Part shown: piece after piece, positions 16,771 through 24,355 of the stretch | Layout of the letters: every line of letters begins with the position of its first letter | Position numbering within the stretch: the stretch's first letter is position 1 | Source of the DNA: Bacteroidales bacterium | GTDB lineage: Bacteria; Bacteroidota; Bacteroidia; Bacteroidales; P3 | Assembly: GCA_017940465.1 (NCBI GenBank) | Contig: JAGAYN010000002.1 | Span: forward strand, 1-55,862 | Direction of reading: 5' to 3' | DNA: 55,862 nt | Made by a program: the position numbers and the translations under genes | The notes under the pieces: generated by a model | The model's input: the letters and a program-made list of their open reading frames with translations, nothing else | Databases searched by the model: none | Told to the model about the DNA's origin: nothing

Positions 16771-17804
16771 TGTGCGAACAGTTTTTCGAGGGTATTGCCC
16801 AGTTCTTCTCCCCGCAAATTGCGTGCCAAGATGCGCCCTTGGCGGTCGACGAGCACGGTGGCGGGGATGGAGTTGATGCCGTAGCGTCGGCCGGCGGTGG
16901 AGTTCCAGTAGAGGAGGTCGCTGACATGGTAGGGCCAGAGGAGGCCGTCGTCCTTGATGGCTTTGCGCCATGCGTCGCCGTTCTGGTCGAGGGAGACGCT
17001 GAAGATCTCGAATCCCTTGTCATGGTAGCGGCGGTAGAGGGCCACCACGTTGGGGTTTTCCCTGCGGCAGGGGCCGCACCAGGAGGCCCAGAAGTCGATG
17101 AGGACCACCTTGCCCCGCAGGTCGCTCAGGCGGAGCGTGTCGCCCGAGGGCGAGGGGAGGGCTATCTCCGGCGCCTCGGTGCCGGGGAGCAGCACCGTCT
17201 TAAGCCGGCTGTCGAGGTGCTTCACCAGTTCGTGCTGGCTGTAGGCAGGGTTCTGTGCGTCGCGTATTTTCCGGTAGAGCGGGGCGTATTGGTCGAAGGC
17301 CTGCTCGTAGAATGTGACGAGCAGGGCGCTCATCAGGAGCGCGGGCTGAGCCTCGAGCATGGGGGCCAGGCTGTCGGCCACGCGCTGGGGTTGCCGGGCC
17401 TGCTGGGCGCGGGTGTTGAGGTTGGAGAAGCGCTGGTAGAGGCGCATATTGTCCGACCCCTGCACCGACTCCACGTCCAGCGCGTTGATGTCGGACCTGT
17501 AGTGCAGGCCGAGGGTGATTTTTTCCGAGGGGAGGAGCATGAGGTGCACCACGGGGCTGCGTTCCACGTCGAGGCAGAGCATGACCGTTTCGGGCTGGTG
17601 CGAGTAGCGTTCGAGGCGGAAGCGGCCCTTCTTGTCGGCCGTGAGGGTATCCGTGGGCACAAGGCGGCCGCCCTGGGCTTCGGCCACCATCAGGCGTGCC
17701 CCGGCCGGAGCGCCGGCGAGGGTCACGGTGGCGGTGCTTTTCTGTGCGGCTGCTGTCAGCGCGAGGGCGAGGAGCAGCGCAAGGGAGAGGCTTCGTTTCA
17801 TCAT
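16767..17804 (-). CDS. TlpA-like thioredoxin with DUF4369 N-terminal domain
   Basis: A 345-residue exported protein. It has a signal peptide (MMKRSLSLALLLALALTAAA), a beta-rich DUF4369-like region of about 200 residues, and a C-terminal AhpC/TlpA thioredoxin domain with the redox motif FWASWCGPCRREN and the cis-Pro loop INSIPATVLV. Members act as periplasmic thiol-disulfide reductants or isomerases. It sits four bases after the S41 protease and overlaps Mrp. An in-frame ATG one codon later is an equal start. Confidence 0.9.
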   Translation of the reverse strand: MMKRSLSLALLLALALTAAAQKSTATVTLAGAPAGARLMVAEAQGGRLVPTDTLTADKKGRFRLERYSHQPETVMLCLDVERSPVVHLMLLPSEKITLGLHYRSDINALDVESVQGSDNMRLYQRFSNLNTRAQQARQPQRVADSLAPMLEAQPALLMSALLVTFYEQAFDQYAPLYRKIRDAQNPAYSQHELVKHLDSRLKTVLLPGTEAPEIALPSPSGDTLRLSDLRGKVVLIDFWASWCGPCRRENPNVVALYRRYHDKGFEIFSVSLDQNGDAWRKAIKDDGLLWPYHVSDLLYWNSTAGRRYGINSIPATVLVDRQGRILARNLRGEELGNTLEKLFAQ

Positions 17805-17808
17805 ATCT

Positions 17809-19416
17809 TTAGTGTTGCAGGTGTGCGGTTTCTTGCAGGGCTTGCTGCAGGTCGTCGTCGTCGGTCAGGATGACGGGGTAGAAGGCGTCGCTTCCGTGGA
17901 GGCTTTCGCCAATATAGGCCTTGAGGCGCGAGGCGATGAGAGGGCGCTGCGCCTGGAGGCCTTGGGGGTCGTGCGGGAGGCCGGCGGCGCGGCCTGCCTC
18001 GACGAGGCGTTGCACCAGGGCGTCGCCTACGGTGTAGCGGCGCAGGAAGGTCGCGGCGTCGGGATAGCGGCGGAGGAGTTCTTCGGCGTGGTCCTTCACC
18101 TCGGCGAAGGCGGTGCGCATGATGAGGCCGCGCGAGGCGAGGCGGTTGTAGTAGATGAGCGAGGAGTCCTTGCGGTAGGGGTAGATGCGGTCCGGGATGA
18201 TGCCGCCGCCGCCGTAGACGGTGCGCCCGGAGGCGGTGAGGTAGGGTGTGGAGTCGGCCACATGGGCGAAGGCGCTGTCGGCGTAGGTCTCGCCGACGAG
18301 CTGGTCGAGGTAGTCGCGGTAGTATTCGTCGGTGCCGCCGCTGTAGGGGCGCTGGATGGAGCGGCCGGAGGGGGTGTAGTAGCGCGCCACGGTGAGGAGC
18401 ACGGCGGAGCCGTCGTCGAGGCCGAACTCGCGCTGCACCAGCCCTTTGCCGAAGGTGCGGCGGCCCACGATGAGGGCGCGGTCGTTGTCCTGGAGGGCGC
18501 CGCTCACCACCTCGGAGGCCGAGGCCGACCCCTCGTTCACGAGCACCGTGAGGCATCCGCGGGTGAAGAGGCCGCCGGGCGTGGCGTAGACGTCCTGCCG
18601 CCGCTGGTGCGCCCCCTGCGAGAAGAGGATGGGGCTGCCGGCCGGCAGCAGTTCGGAGGCGATGCCGATGGCGGACGCCAGCGAGCCCCCGCCGTTGTCC
18701 CGCAGGTCGAACACCAGGTGGCGCATGCCTTTGGCGAGGAGGTGCCGCAGGGCGGAGCGGAACTCGGAGTGGCTCGTGTTGGCGAAGGAGGAGAGGAGGA
18801 TGTAGCCTGTGGTGTCGTCGAGCATGCCGTGGTAGGGGAGCGACTTGTGCTCCACCACGCCGCGGCGGAGGGTTACGGTGAGGGGGTTGCCGCGGCGGCG
18901 CAGCTCCACCTGCACGGTCGAGCGGCGCGGGCCGCGCATGCGGGCCACCACCGAGTCGGCCTCCATACCGACGCCGCTCACCTGCCGCCCGTCGATGGCC
19001 CACACCATGTCGCCCGGGAGCACGCCGCTGCCGGCCGAGGGCCCGTCGGCCATGACCTGCCCCACGTAGGTGGTGTCGCCCTCGCGGCGCAGCACGAGGC
19101 CGACGCCCTCGAAGTTGCCGCGCAGCATCTCGTCGCTGCGGGCGGCCTCGCGGGCGGAGAGGTAGCTGCTGTGGGGGTCCAGCTCGGAGAGGATGACCTG
19201 CGCCAGCCGCTCGCCGAGCGTGTCGCCGTCCAGCGGGTCCACATATTCGTCCTGCACCAGTTGCAGCACCTCGCCCATCTTGCCCTGCAGGCCGATGCCG
19301 GGGGCGCCATGGAGGCCGTTGCGGGCGGTCATCAGTCCGATGAGCACCCCCAGCACCATGGCGACGAGCAGCAGCACGAGGTTGCCTGCGGTGGACGAGC
19401 GGTTCTCCTGTTTCAT
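17809..19416 (-). CDS. S41 family C-terminal processing peptidase
   Basis: A 535-residue protein with a short cytoplasmic N-terminus, one membrane segment (NLVLLLVAMVLGVLIGLM), a PDZ domain (GVLPGDMVWAIDGRQV) and the S41 protease core. The catalytic Ser lies in NEGSASASE and the catalytic Lys in RRTFGKGLV. CtpA-type enzymes trim exported proteins in the periplasm. The start MKQENRSS at 19416 fits the membrane anchor; the longer frame runs into the intergenic repeat. It is the first gene of the eight-gene minus-strand operon. Confidence 0.93.
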   Translation of the reverse strand: MKQENRSSTAGNLVLLLVAMVLGVLIGLMTARNGLHGAPGIGLQGKMGEVLQLVQDEYVDPLDGDTLGERLAQVILSELDPHSSYLSAREAARSDEMLRGNFEGVGLVLRREGDTTYVGQVMADGPSAGSGVLPGDMVWAIDGRQVSGVGMEADSVVARMRGPRRSTVQVELRRRGNPLTVTLRRGVVEHKSLPYHGMLDDTTGYILLSSFANTSHSEFRSALRHLLAKGMRHLVFDLRDNGGGSLASAIGIASELLPAGSPILFSQGAHQRRQDVYATPGGLFTRGCLTVLVNEGSASASEVVSGALQDNDRALIVGRRTFGKGLVQREFGLDDGSAVLLTVARYYTPSGRSIQRPYSGGTDEYYRDYLDQLVGETYADSAFAHVADSTPYLTASGRTVYGGGGIIPDRIYPYRKDSSLIYYNRLASRGLIMRTAFAEVKDHAEELLRRYPDAATFLRRYTVGDALVQRLVEAGRAAGLPHDPQGLQAQRPLIASRLKAYIGESLHGSDAFYPVILTDDDDLQQALQETAHLQH

Positions 19417-19438
19417 GTCTCCCTTAACGCAGGGAAGG

Positions 19439-19472
19439 GCAATATCGTATGCAGGGGGAGAAAATATTTTCC
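19439..19472 (-). promoter_or_regulatory. Candidate promoter of the eight-gene operon (GGAAAATAT-N19-TATTGC)
   Basis: The minus strand has GGAAAATAT (complement of 19464-19472), 19 bases, TATTGC (complement of 19439-19444). The same pair with the same spacing occurs at 54411-54444 upstream of another minus-strand gene. It differs from the TAnnTTTG consensus. Confidence 0.4.
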
Positions 19473-19532
19473 GCAAGGCGCAACTGCCTGTTGCCCATCG
19501 TGTTGCCCGGTCCACTCCGCGGTCGCCCGGCG

Positions 19533-19655
19533 ATGGGTCCGAGGCGGTTCCGCCCGCCCGTCCGACCCCCGCCGACCCCCTTTCAGACCAACTCCGAGTC
19601 AACTCCGAGTCAACTCCGTATCAACTCCGAGTCAACTCCGAGTCGACACCGACCC
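19533..19655. repeat. 11-bp tandem repeat array B and flanking repeat
   Basis: Five units of AACTCCGAGTC or close variants plus a degenerate sixth run without gaps from 19590 to 19655. The left flank (GGTTCCGCCC, then CCCCCTTTCAGACCA) matches the reverse complement of the array A flank. The 385-base gap 19417-19801 otherwise holds promoters and no gene. Confidence 0.88.
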
Positions 19656-19682
19656 CCCGAAGTGAGAAAAAATGTTAAAAAA

Positions 19683-19713
19683 TTTGCCGTGCTGGAAAAG
19701 TGTCGTATATTTG
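19683..19713 (+). promoter_or_regulatory. Promoter of the adhesin-like gene
   Basis: TTTG at 19683-19686, 19 bases, TATATTTG at 19706-19713: a full match to the Bacteroidota consensus. The leader to the ATG at 19802 is about 80 bases. Confidence 0.8.
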
Positions 19714-19801
19714 CACCGGACACCCTCCTCGGGATGCTTTCGCAACAGCCTGGGAGCGTGATCGATAGAGAAACAAAACCTAACATAAAAAACATTATAA
19801 A

Positions 19802-22129
19802 ATGAGAAAATCACTATTCATTTTCGCACTGGCGGCTCTCTTGCTGCCCACCGCGCTCCGCGCACAGATCACCACGTTCCCGTGGAGTGATGATTTTTCT
19901 GACTCTGCCACGTCAGTCTCCACTTGGACGGTATCCCCTGCCCAAAGTTTCACTTGGTATGGGGCATATGGTAACTTCGGTAATGGGTGCATGTATGGTA
20001 TGAGTACTGGCAAGTTGACCTCGCCGAGTTTCACTCTGCCCACCAGTGCCGCCGGGTATTATTTAGTGTACTATATCTATGGGTATAGCGGCTACGCAAA
20101 CTATAATATTTTGGGTCAATATTCCGTTGTGGTCGAAAGTGCCACGGCGTCCGACACTGTAGATAATGGGATGACTTATGTGTTTCTTGAGCGTAGGGAG
20201 TTGGATCTCAGTTCCTATGCCGGTCAGACTATCACTGTCTCCTTTGTCTTTACGAATGATCAATATAACCGTTCGATGCTCGTAGTGGATGATTTCCGCG
20301 TGGGTCCCATTACAGACCCTGTCTACACTATCAGCGGTCCCATGTATCCCCACACGAGTGCCAGTGCCACAGCCGGTGCCAGCAATGTGTTCACTGCCAA
20401 CCACATTCAGGGAGACCTCACCGGGATGACCCTCGCATGGACTTCCCAGAATGGCACCCTGACCCCCAACGGCGCCACCGCCACCGTCACCTACACCAAC
20501 CCCGGCCCGGACGTCATCACCCTGACGGCCACCAACAGCTACGGCAGCTACACGACCACCTTCGACGTGACGGCCATCAGCTGCGGTGCCATCACCAGCT
20601 TCCCTTACACGCAAGACTTCGAGGCAGACGATGCCAACTGCTGGGTATCGGTTGATGGCAACGGAACCAATGATGACGACTTTATGATCGGGCACAATTC
20701 CAGCAATGCCCACGGAGGAGAGGGCTATGCTGTATCTTATTACAACGAGACGGCCGCCAACAACGACTACCTCATCTCGCCTGCCATCGTGATGCCCGCC
20801 AACGCCACCGGCATGACCCTCAAATGGTGGGTCAGGGGCGGAGCCTATCAGAGCGCCAACGGCCGCTACGAGGTGCTGGTCTCCACCACCGGCACGGCCC
20901 TGACCGACTTCTCGACCGTCCTCTACAACGAAGTGATCACCTCCAGCGACAATGTGGTCCAGAACTACGAGCAGCGCAACGCCGAGCTGGGTAACTATGC
21001 CGGCCAGACCATCTACCTCGCGTTCCACAACATCACCGACGCCGATGCCAACAACCTCTTCATTGACGATATCGAGATTGTCTCCACGCTGATTCCTGTC
21101 TACACCCTCAGCGCCGAAAGTTCAGTCCAGACCGGCCTGCCGCTGACGCTGACGGCCACCTACGTGGAAGGCGTGCAGCAGGGTATGGTCGTCACCTGGA
21201 GTTCGCAGATGGCTGCCAACAACCAGGCCACCATCGCCAACGCCAACAGCGAGAACGCCACCATCACCTACAACGCCCCCGGCACCGACCAGATCACCTT
21301 CACCGCCACCAACTCCTACGGCACTTTCACCGACGTCCTCACGGTCAATGTCTTCTCCTGCGACCCCATCACCGACCTGCCCTGGATGGAAGGCTTAGAG
21401 GGTGCCACCGACTGCTGGTCTCTCGCCACCGTGGACAACGCCTCCGACGGCTTTGTCATCTTCGAGGCTTACACCAACCAGCAGGGCCAGCCGGTGAACT
21501 ACGCCAATAGCGGCACCCACTGCCTCTTCGGCACCTACAGCGACGACGTGGATGTCGACCAGTGGGCCATCAGCCCCGCCGTCATCTTGCCTGCCGATGC
21601 CGAAGGCTACAAACTCTCCTTCTACGTAATGACGACTGCCTACCAGGGCATCATGTCGCACTACCAGGTGCTCCTCTCCACCACCGGCGCCGCCAGCAGC
21701 GACTTCACCGAGGTGCTCTTTGAGGAGACCGACAGCGCGAAGGTCTATGTGCAGCGCGAGGTCGACCTCAGCGCCTACGCCGGTGAGACCATCCGCATCG
21801 CCTTCCGCAACATGACCGCCCGGGGTGGCGACGCCATGATGATTGACGACATCGAGATCAGCAACACCGTCGGCATCCGCGACGTAGCCTCCGCCACCGC
21901 CATCAGCGTCAGCCCCAACCCCGCCACCAGCATGGTCGAGGTGAAGGCTGAAGGCATCGAGGGCCGCGCCACCGCCAGCATCCTCGACCTCAGCGGCCGC
22001 ACCCTCATGCAGCAGCAGGCCGAAGCCGACACCTTCCGCTTTGACGTCAGCACCCTCCCCGCCGGCGCCTACTTCGTCCGCCTGGTGGGCCAGAACGTGA
22101 ACTCCGTGCAGAAGCTTATCGTCAAATAA
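19802..22129 (+). CDS. Adhesin-like surface protein with choice-of-anchor modules and T9SS sorting domain
   Basis: A 775-residue exported protein (signal peptide MRKSLFIFALAALLLPTALRA). Three jelly-roll 'cleaved adhesin/choice-of-anchor J' type modules begin ITTFPWSDDF, ITSFPYTQDFEADDANCW and ITDLPWMEGLEGATDCW, each ending in a YAGQTI or YAGETI stretch with FIDDIEI-type strands. They are separated by Ig/PKD-like segments. The C-terminus (VSPNPATSMVEV, DLSGRTL, LPAGAYFVRLV, KLIVK) is a type A T9SS sorting domain. It probably mediates binding to host or polysaccharide; ligand unknown. Confidence 0.82.
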   Translation: MRKSLFIFALAALLLPTALRAQITTFPWSDDFSDSATSVSTWTVSPAQSFTWYGAYGNFGNGCMYGMSTGKLTSPSFTLPTSAAGYYLVYYIYGYSGYANYNILGQYSVVVESATASDTVDNGMTYVFLERRELDLSSYAGQTITVSFVFTNDQYNRSMLVVDDFRVGPITDPVYTISGPMYPHTSASATAGASNVFTANHIQGDLTGMTLAWTSQNGTLTPNGATATVTYTNPGPDVITLTATNSYGSYTTTFDVTAISCGAITSFPYTQDFEADDANCWVSVDGNGTNDDDFMIGHNSSNAHGGEGYAVSYYNETAANNDYLISPAIVMPANATGMTLKWWVRGGAYQSANGRYEVLVSTTGTALTDFSTVLYNEVITSSDNVVQNYEQRNAELGNYAGQTIYLAFHNITDADANNLFIDDIEIVSTLIPVYTLSAESSVQTGLPLTLTATYVEGVQQGMVVTWSSQMAANNQATIANANSENATITYNAPGTDQITFTATNSYGTFTDVLTVNVFSCDPITDLPWMEGLEGATDCWSLATVDNASDGFVIFEAYTNQQGQPVNYANSGTHCLFGTYSDDVDVDQWAISPAVILPADAEGYKLSFYVMTTAYQGIMSHYQVLLSTTGAASSDFTEVLFEETDSAKVYVQREVDLSAYAGETIRIAFRNMTARGGDAMMIDDIEISNTVGIRDVASATAISVSPNPATSMVEVKAEGIEGRATASILDLSGRTLMQQQAEADTFRFDVSTLPAGAYFVRLVGQNVNSVQKLIVK

Positions 22130-22142
22130 GAACCCACTCACA

Positions 22143-22206
22143 CGGGTACAACTAAATGGAGGGCGACCGATGAGGTCGCCCTCCTCGTACCCGAAGGTCG
22201 CCAACC
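22143..22206 (+). promoter_or_regulatory. Structured leader of the SMR exporter gene with competing helices
   Basis: CGGGTAC (22143-22149) pairs with GTACCCG (22187-22193) around a perfect 11-base-pair hairpin, 22158-22168 with 22174-22184 (loop GATGA). A second GGTCGCC (22196-22202), four bases before the ATG, could replace the hairpin's own strand. No T-run follows, so this is not a simple terminator. It lies before a Gdx-like gene, and guanidine riboswitches control such genes elsewhere; no known class can be assigned by eye. Confidence 0.5.
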
Positions 22207-22530
22207 ATGAACTGGATTATACTCATAGCGGCAGGCTTGTGCGAGGTGGGCTTCGCCTTCTGCCTCGGCAAGACCAAAGGGCTGGCCGGGTTGCCCTACT
22301 GGGAGTGGATGGGAGCCTTTGCCCTCTTCTACGTCCTCAGCGCCGTGCTGCTCGCCAAAGCCACCGAGACGCTCCCCATCGGCACCGCCTACCCCGTATG
22401 GACCGGCATCGGCGCCCTCGGATCCGTCCTCGTCGGCATCCTCGTCTTCCACGAACCCGCCACCTTCTGGCGCCTCTTCTTCATCACCACCCTCACCGCC
22501 TCCATCATCGGCCTCAAGATAGTGTCCTGA
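22207..22530 (+). CDS. SMR family exporter, Gdx/SugE type
   Basis: A 107-residue protein with four membrane segments. Glu13 in AAGLCEVGFAF is the conserved coupling acid, and LPIGTAYPVWTGIGALG is the signature of the Gdx (formerly SugE) branch, whose members export guanidinium in exchange for protons as antiparallel dimers. It could also act on quaternary ammonium compounds. It is alone on its transcript side, 77 bases after the adhesin gene, with a strongly structured leader. Confidence 0.88.
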   Translation: MNWIILIAAGLCEVGFAFCLGKTKGLAGLPYWEWMGAFALFYVLSAVLLAKATETLPIGTAYPVWTGIGALGSVLVGILVFHEPATFWRLFFITTLTASIIGLKIVS

Positions 22531-22596
22531 CATTTTACACCGCCGGCACAATAAACCCCGCGACAATGCGTTATCCATCTGTAAAACAAGAATAAT

Positions 22597-22851
22597 ATGG
22601 CAACAGTAACGTTGAACTATGACGGCCGCAACAAGTCGGCTCGCGCCATCGTGGAGATGCTGCGCTCGCTCGACTTCTTCAAGGTGTCGGAACCTCAGCC
22701 CAAGACCCAGCCCAAGGACCCCACCCTGATGAGCAAGGAAGAATACTTCAAGATGCTCGACGAACGCATGGAGAGCTACGAGAAGGGGAACTACCGTGTG
22801 ATGCTCCCGGGTGAAACCCTGGACCAATTCCTTGACCGAGTCGCGATATGA
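22597..22851 (+). CDS. Putative antitoxin of YoeB-like pair
   Basis: An 84-residue protein. The N-terminus MATVTLNYDGRNKSARAIVE forms a probable strand-helix dimerisation part. The C-terminal half (SKEEYFKMLDERMESYEKGN) is charged and helical, as expected for the toxin-wrapping tail. The stop overlaps the toxin start by four bases (ATGA at 22848). Role assigned from position and general resemblance to Bacteroidota antitoxins beside Txe/YoeB toxins. Confidence 0.7.
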   Translation: MATVTLNYDGRNKSARAIVEMLRSLDFFKVSEPQPKTQPKDPTLMSKEEYFKMLDERMESYEKGNYRVMLPGETLDQFLDRVAI

Positions 22852-23126
22852 GTACCTATGCGATCAACTATCTTGACCAGGCGACAGAAGACCTGTTGAG
22901 GCTGAGAAAGTCGGAGCCCAAGGCCTACAAGAAGGTGTCAAAACTTATTGAGGAGTTGAAACAACACCCCAAGACCGGCACAGGACACCCCGAGCAGCTG
23001 AAAGGCAACCGCAGCAACCAGTGGTCGCGCCGCATCACCGACAAGCACCGCCTCGTCTACGAGATACGCGACACCGAGGTCATCGTCATCGTCGTCGCCG
23101 CCTACGGCCACTACGACGACAAATAG
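22848..23126 (+). CDS. Txe/YoeB-like RelE-superfamily toxin
   Basis: A 92-residue RelE-fold protein. The typical sequence is visible: FLDQ-type N-terminus (INYLDQATEDLLRLR), HPKTGTGHPEQLKG, WSRRITDKHRLVYEI, and the C-terminal YGHYDD with His88, corresponding to the catalytic His of YoeB. The family cuts mRNA in the ribosomal A site. It appears intact. The overlap with the antitoxin indicates coupled expression. Confidence 0.88.
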   Translation: MSTYAINYLDQATEDLLRLRKSEPKAYKKVSKLIEELKQHPKTGTGHPEQLKGNRSNQWSRRITDKHRLVYEIRDTEVIVIVVAAYGHYDDK

Positions 23127-23253
23127 CGACTGCACCATACACACAATAATTCCACCCCCGAAACGTTACACAAGCAAATCAATTTCAGTCAGGGAGTCTC
23201 CCACGTGCGTGCCCGCTGAAGCTTCAATAACAATTTAAAACATTCAACAAAAA
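23127..23253 (+). promoter_or_regulatory. Leader with possible multi-hairpin structure before the DHS-like gene
   Basis: Between the toxin stop and the ATG at 23254, TTCAG near 23185 and CTGAA near 23215 could close a stem around GGGAGTCTCCC and a CGTG-rich segment. No promoter consensus is evident. The structure is weak and unassigned. Confidence 0.25.
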
Positions 23254-24294
23254 ATGGAAAAGAAAGACCTCCTGAAAGAAACCGTCAAGCACATTGACAT
23301 CAAGAAGTACGACAGCACCGAGCTCATCGACGCCATGCGCCACATGTCGTTCACCAGCCGCGACACCGCCCGCGCCGCCGACATCCTCTGCCAGATGCTG
23401 GCCGAGAAGGACTGCACCAACATCCTCACCTTGGCCGGCTCCACCTCCGCCGCCGGCTGCATGCAGGTCTACGTCGACATGGTGCGCAACAAGATGGTCG
23501 ACGTCGTCGTCTCCACCGGCGCCTCCATCATCGACATGGACCTCTTCGAGGCCCTCGGCTACAAGCACTACATCGGCACCAAGGAAAACGTCATCCCCGA
23601 CACCACCCTCCGCGAGCTCTACATCGACCGCATCTACGACACCTTCATCGACGAGGAAGAGCTGCAGGCCTGCGACCAGACCACCTGCGACATCGCCGAC
23701 CACCTCGAGCCCCGCCCCTACTCCAGCCGCGAGTTCCTCTACGAGGTGGGCAAATGGCTCGCCGACGGACACGCCGTGAAGAAAGACTCCCTCATACAGA
23801 CCTGCTACGAGTGCGGCGTGCCCATCTTCGTACCCGCCTTCAGCGACTGCTCCGCAGGCTTCGGCATCGGCAAGCACCAGTGGCTCCGCCGCAAGGAGGG
23901 CAAGCCCTACGTCAGCATCGACAGCGTGGCCGACTTCCTGGAACTGACCGAAATCAAGATGGCTTGCCCCGAGAGCGGCCTCTTCATGGTCGGTGGCGGC
24001 ACGCCCAAGAACTTCGCCCAGGACACCGTCGTCTGCGCCGAAATCCTCGGCAAGGAGGTGCCCATGCACAAGTACGCCATCCAGATCACCGTGGCCGACG
24101 TGCGCGACGGCGCCTGCAGCAGCAGCACCCTCCTCGAGGCCGGCAGCTGGGGCAAGGTGAGCGAGGAACTGCAGCAGATGGTCTACGCCGAAGGCACCAC
24201 CGTCATCCCCGCCATCGCCTCCTACGCCTACCACAAGGGCGAATGGAAGAACCGCGAGTACAAGAACTGGCAGCGCCTCTTCATGAAGAAGTAG
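23254..24294 (+). CDS. Deoxyhypusine synthase family protein
   Basis: A 346-residue protein of the DHS fold. VGGGTPKNFAQ is the NAD-binding part, TLAGSTSAAG and VVSTGASIID are further NAD/spermidine regions, and EAGSWGKVSE carries Lys301, which aligns with the lysine that forms the enzyme-butylimine intermediate. In archaea and eukaryotes DHS modifies a/eIF5A; bacterial members are thought to act on polyamines or have unknown targets. The gene for EF-P, the bacterial eIF5A homologue, lies 2.4 kb downstream. A strong terminator follows the gene, so it is not on one transcript with efp. Confidence 0.88.
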   Translation: MEKKDLLKETVKHIDIKKYDSTELIDAMRHMSFTSRDTARAADILCQMLAEKDCTNILTLAGSTSAAGCMQVYVDMVRNKMVDVVVSTGASIIDMDLFEALGYKHYIGTKENVIPDTTLRELYIDRIYDTFIDEEELQACDQTTCDIADHLEPRPYSSREFLYEVGKWLADGHAVKKDSLIQTCYECGVPIFVPAFSDCSAGFGIGKHQWLRRKEGKPYVSIDSVADFLELTEIKMACPESGLFMVGGGTPKNFAQDTVVCAEILGKEVPMHKYAIQITVADVRDGACSSSTLLEAGSWGKVSEELQQMVYAEGTTVIPAIASYAYHKGEWKNREYKNWQRLFMKK

Positions 24295-24309
24295 CAACGC
24301 CACACTGCA

Positions 24310-24344
24310 GGGGTGCGGCTCCCACGGGAGCCGCACCCCTTTTT
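24310..24344 (+). terminator. Terminator after the DHS-like gene
   Basis: GGGGTGCGGCTCCC (24310-24323) pairs with GGGAGCCGCACCCC (24326-24339) around two bases, followed by TTTTT. Confidence 0.92.
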
Positions 24345-24355
24345 GCATTCCACCC

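Noticed and set aside
22158-22184. A rho-independent terminator after the adhesin gene
   Set aside because: The hairpin is perfect but no T-run follows and extra pairing segments reach to the next start codon, so a regulatory leader is the better reading.
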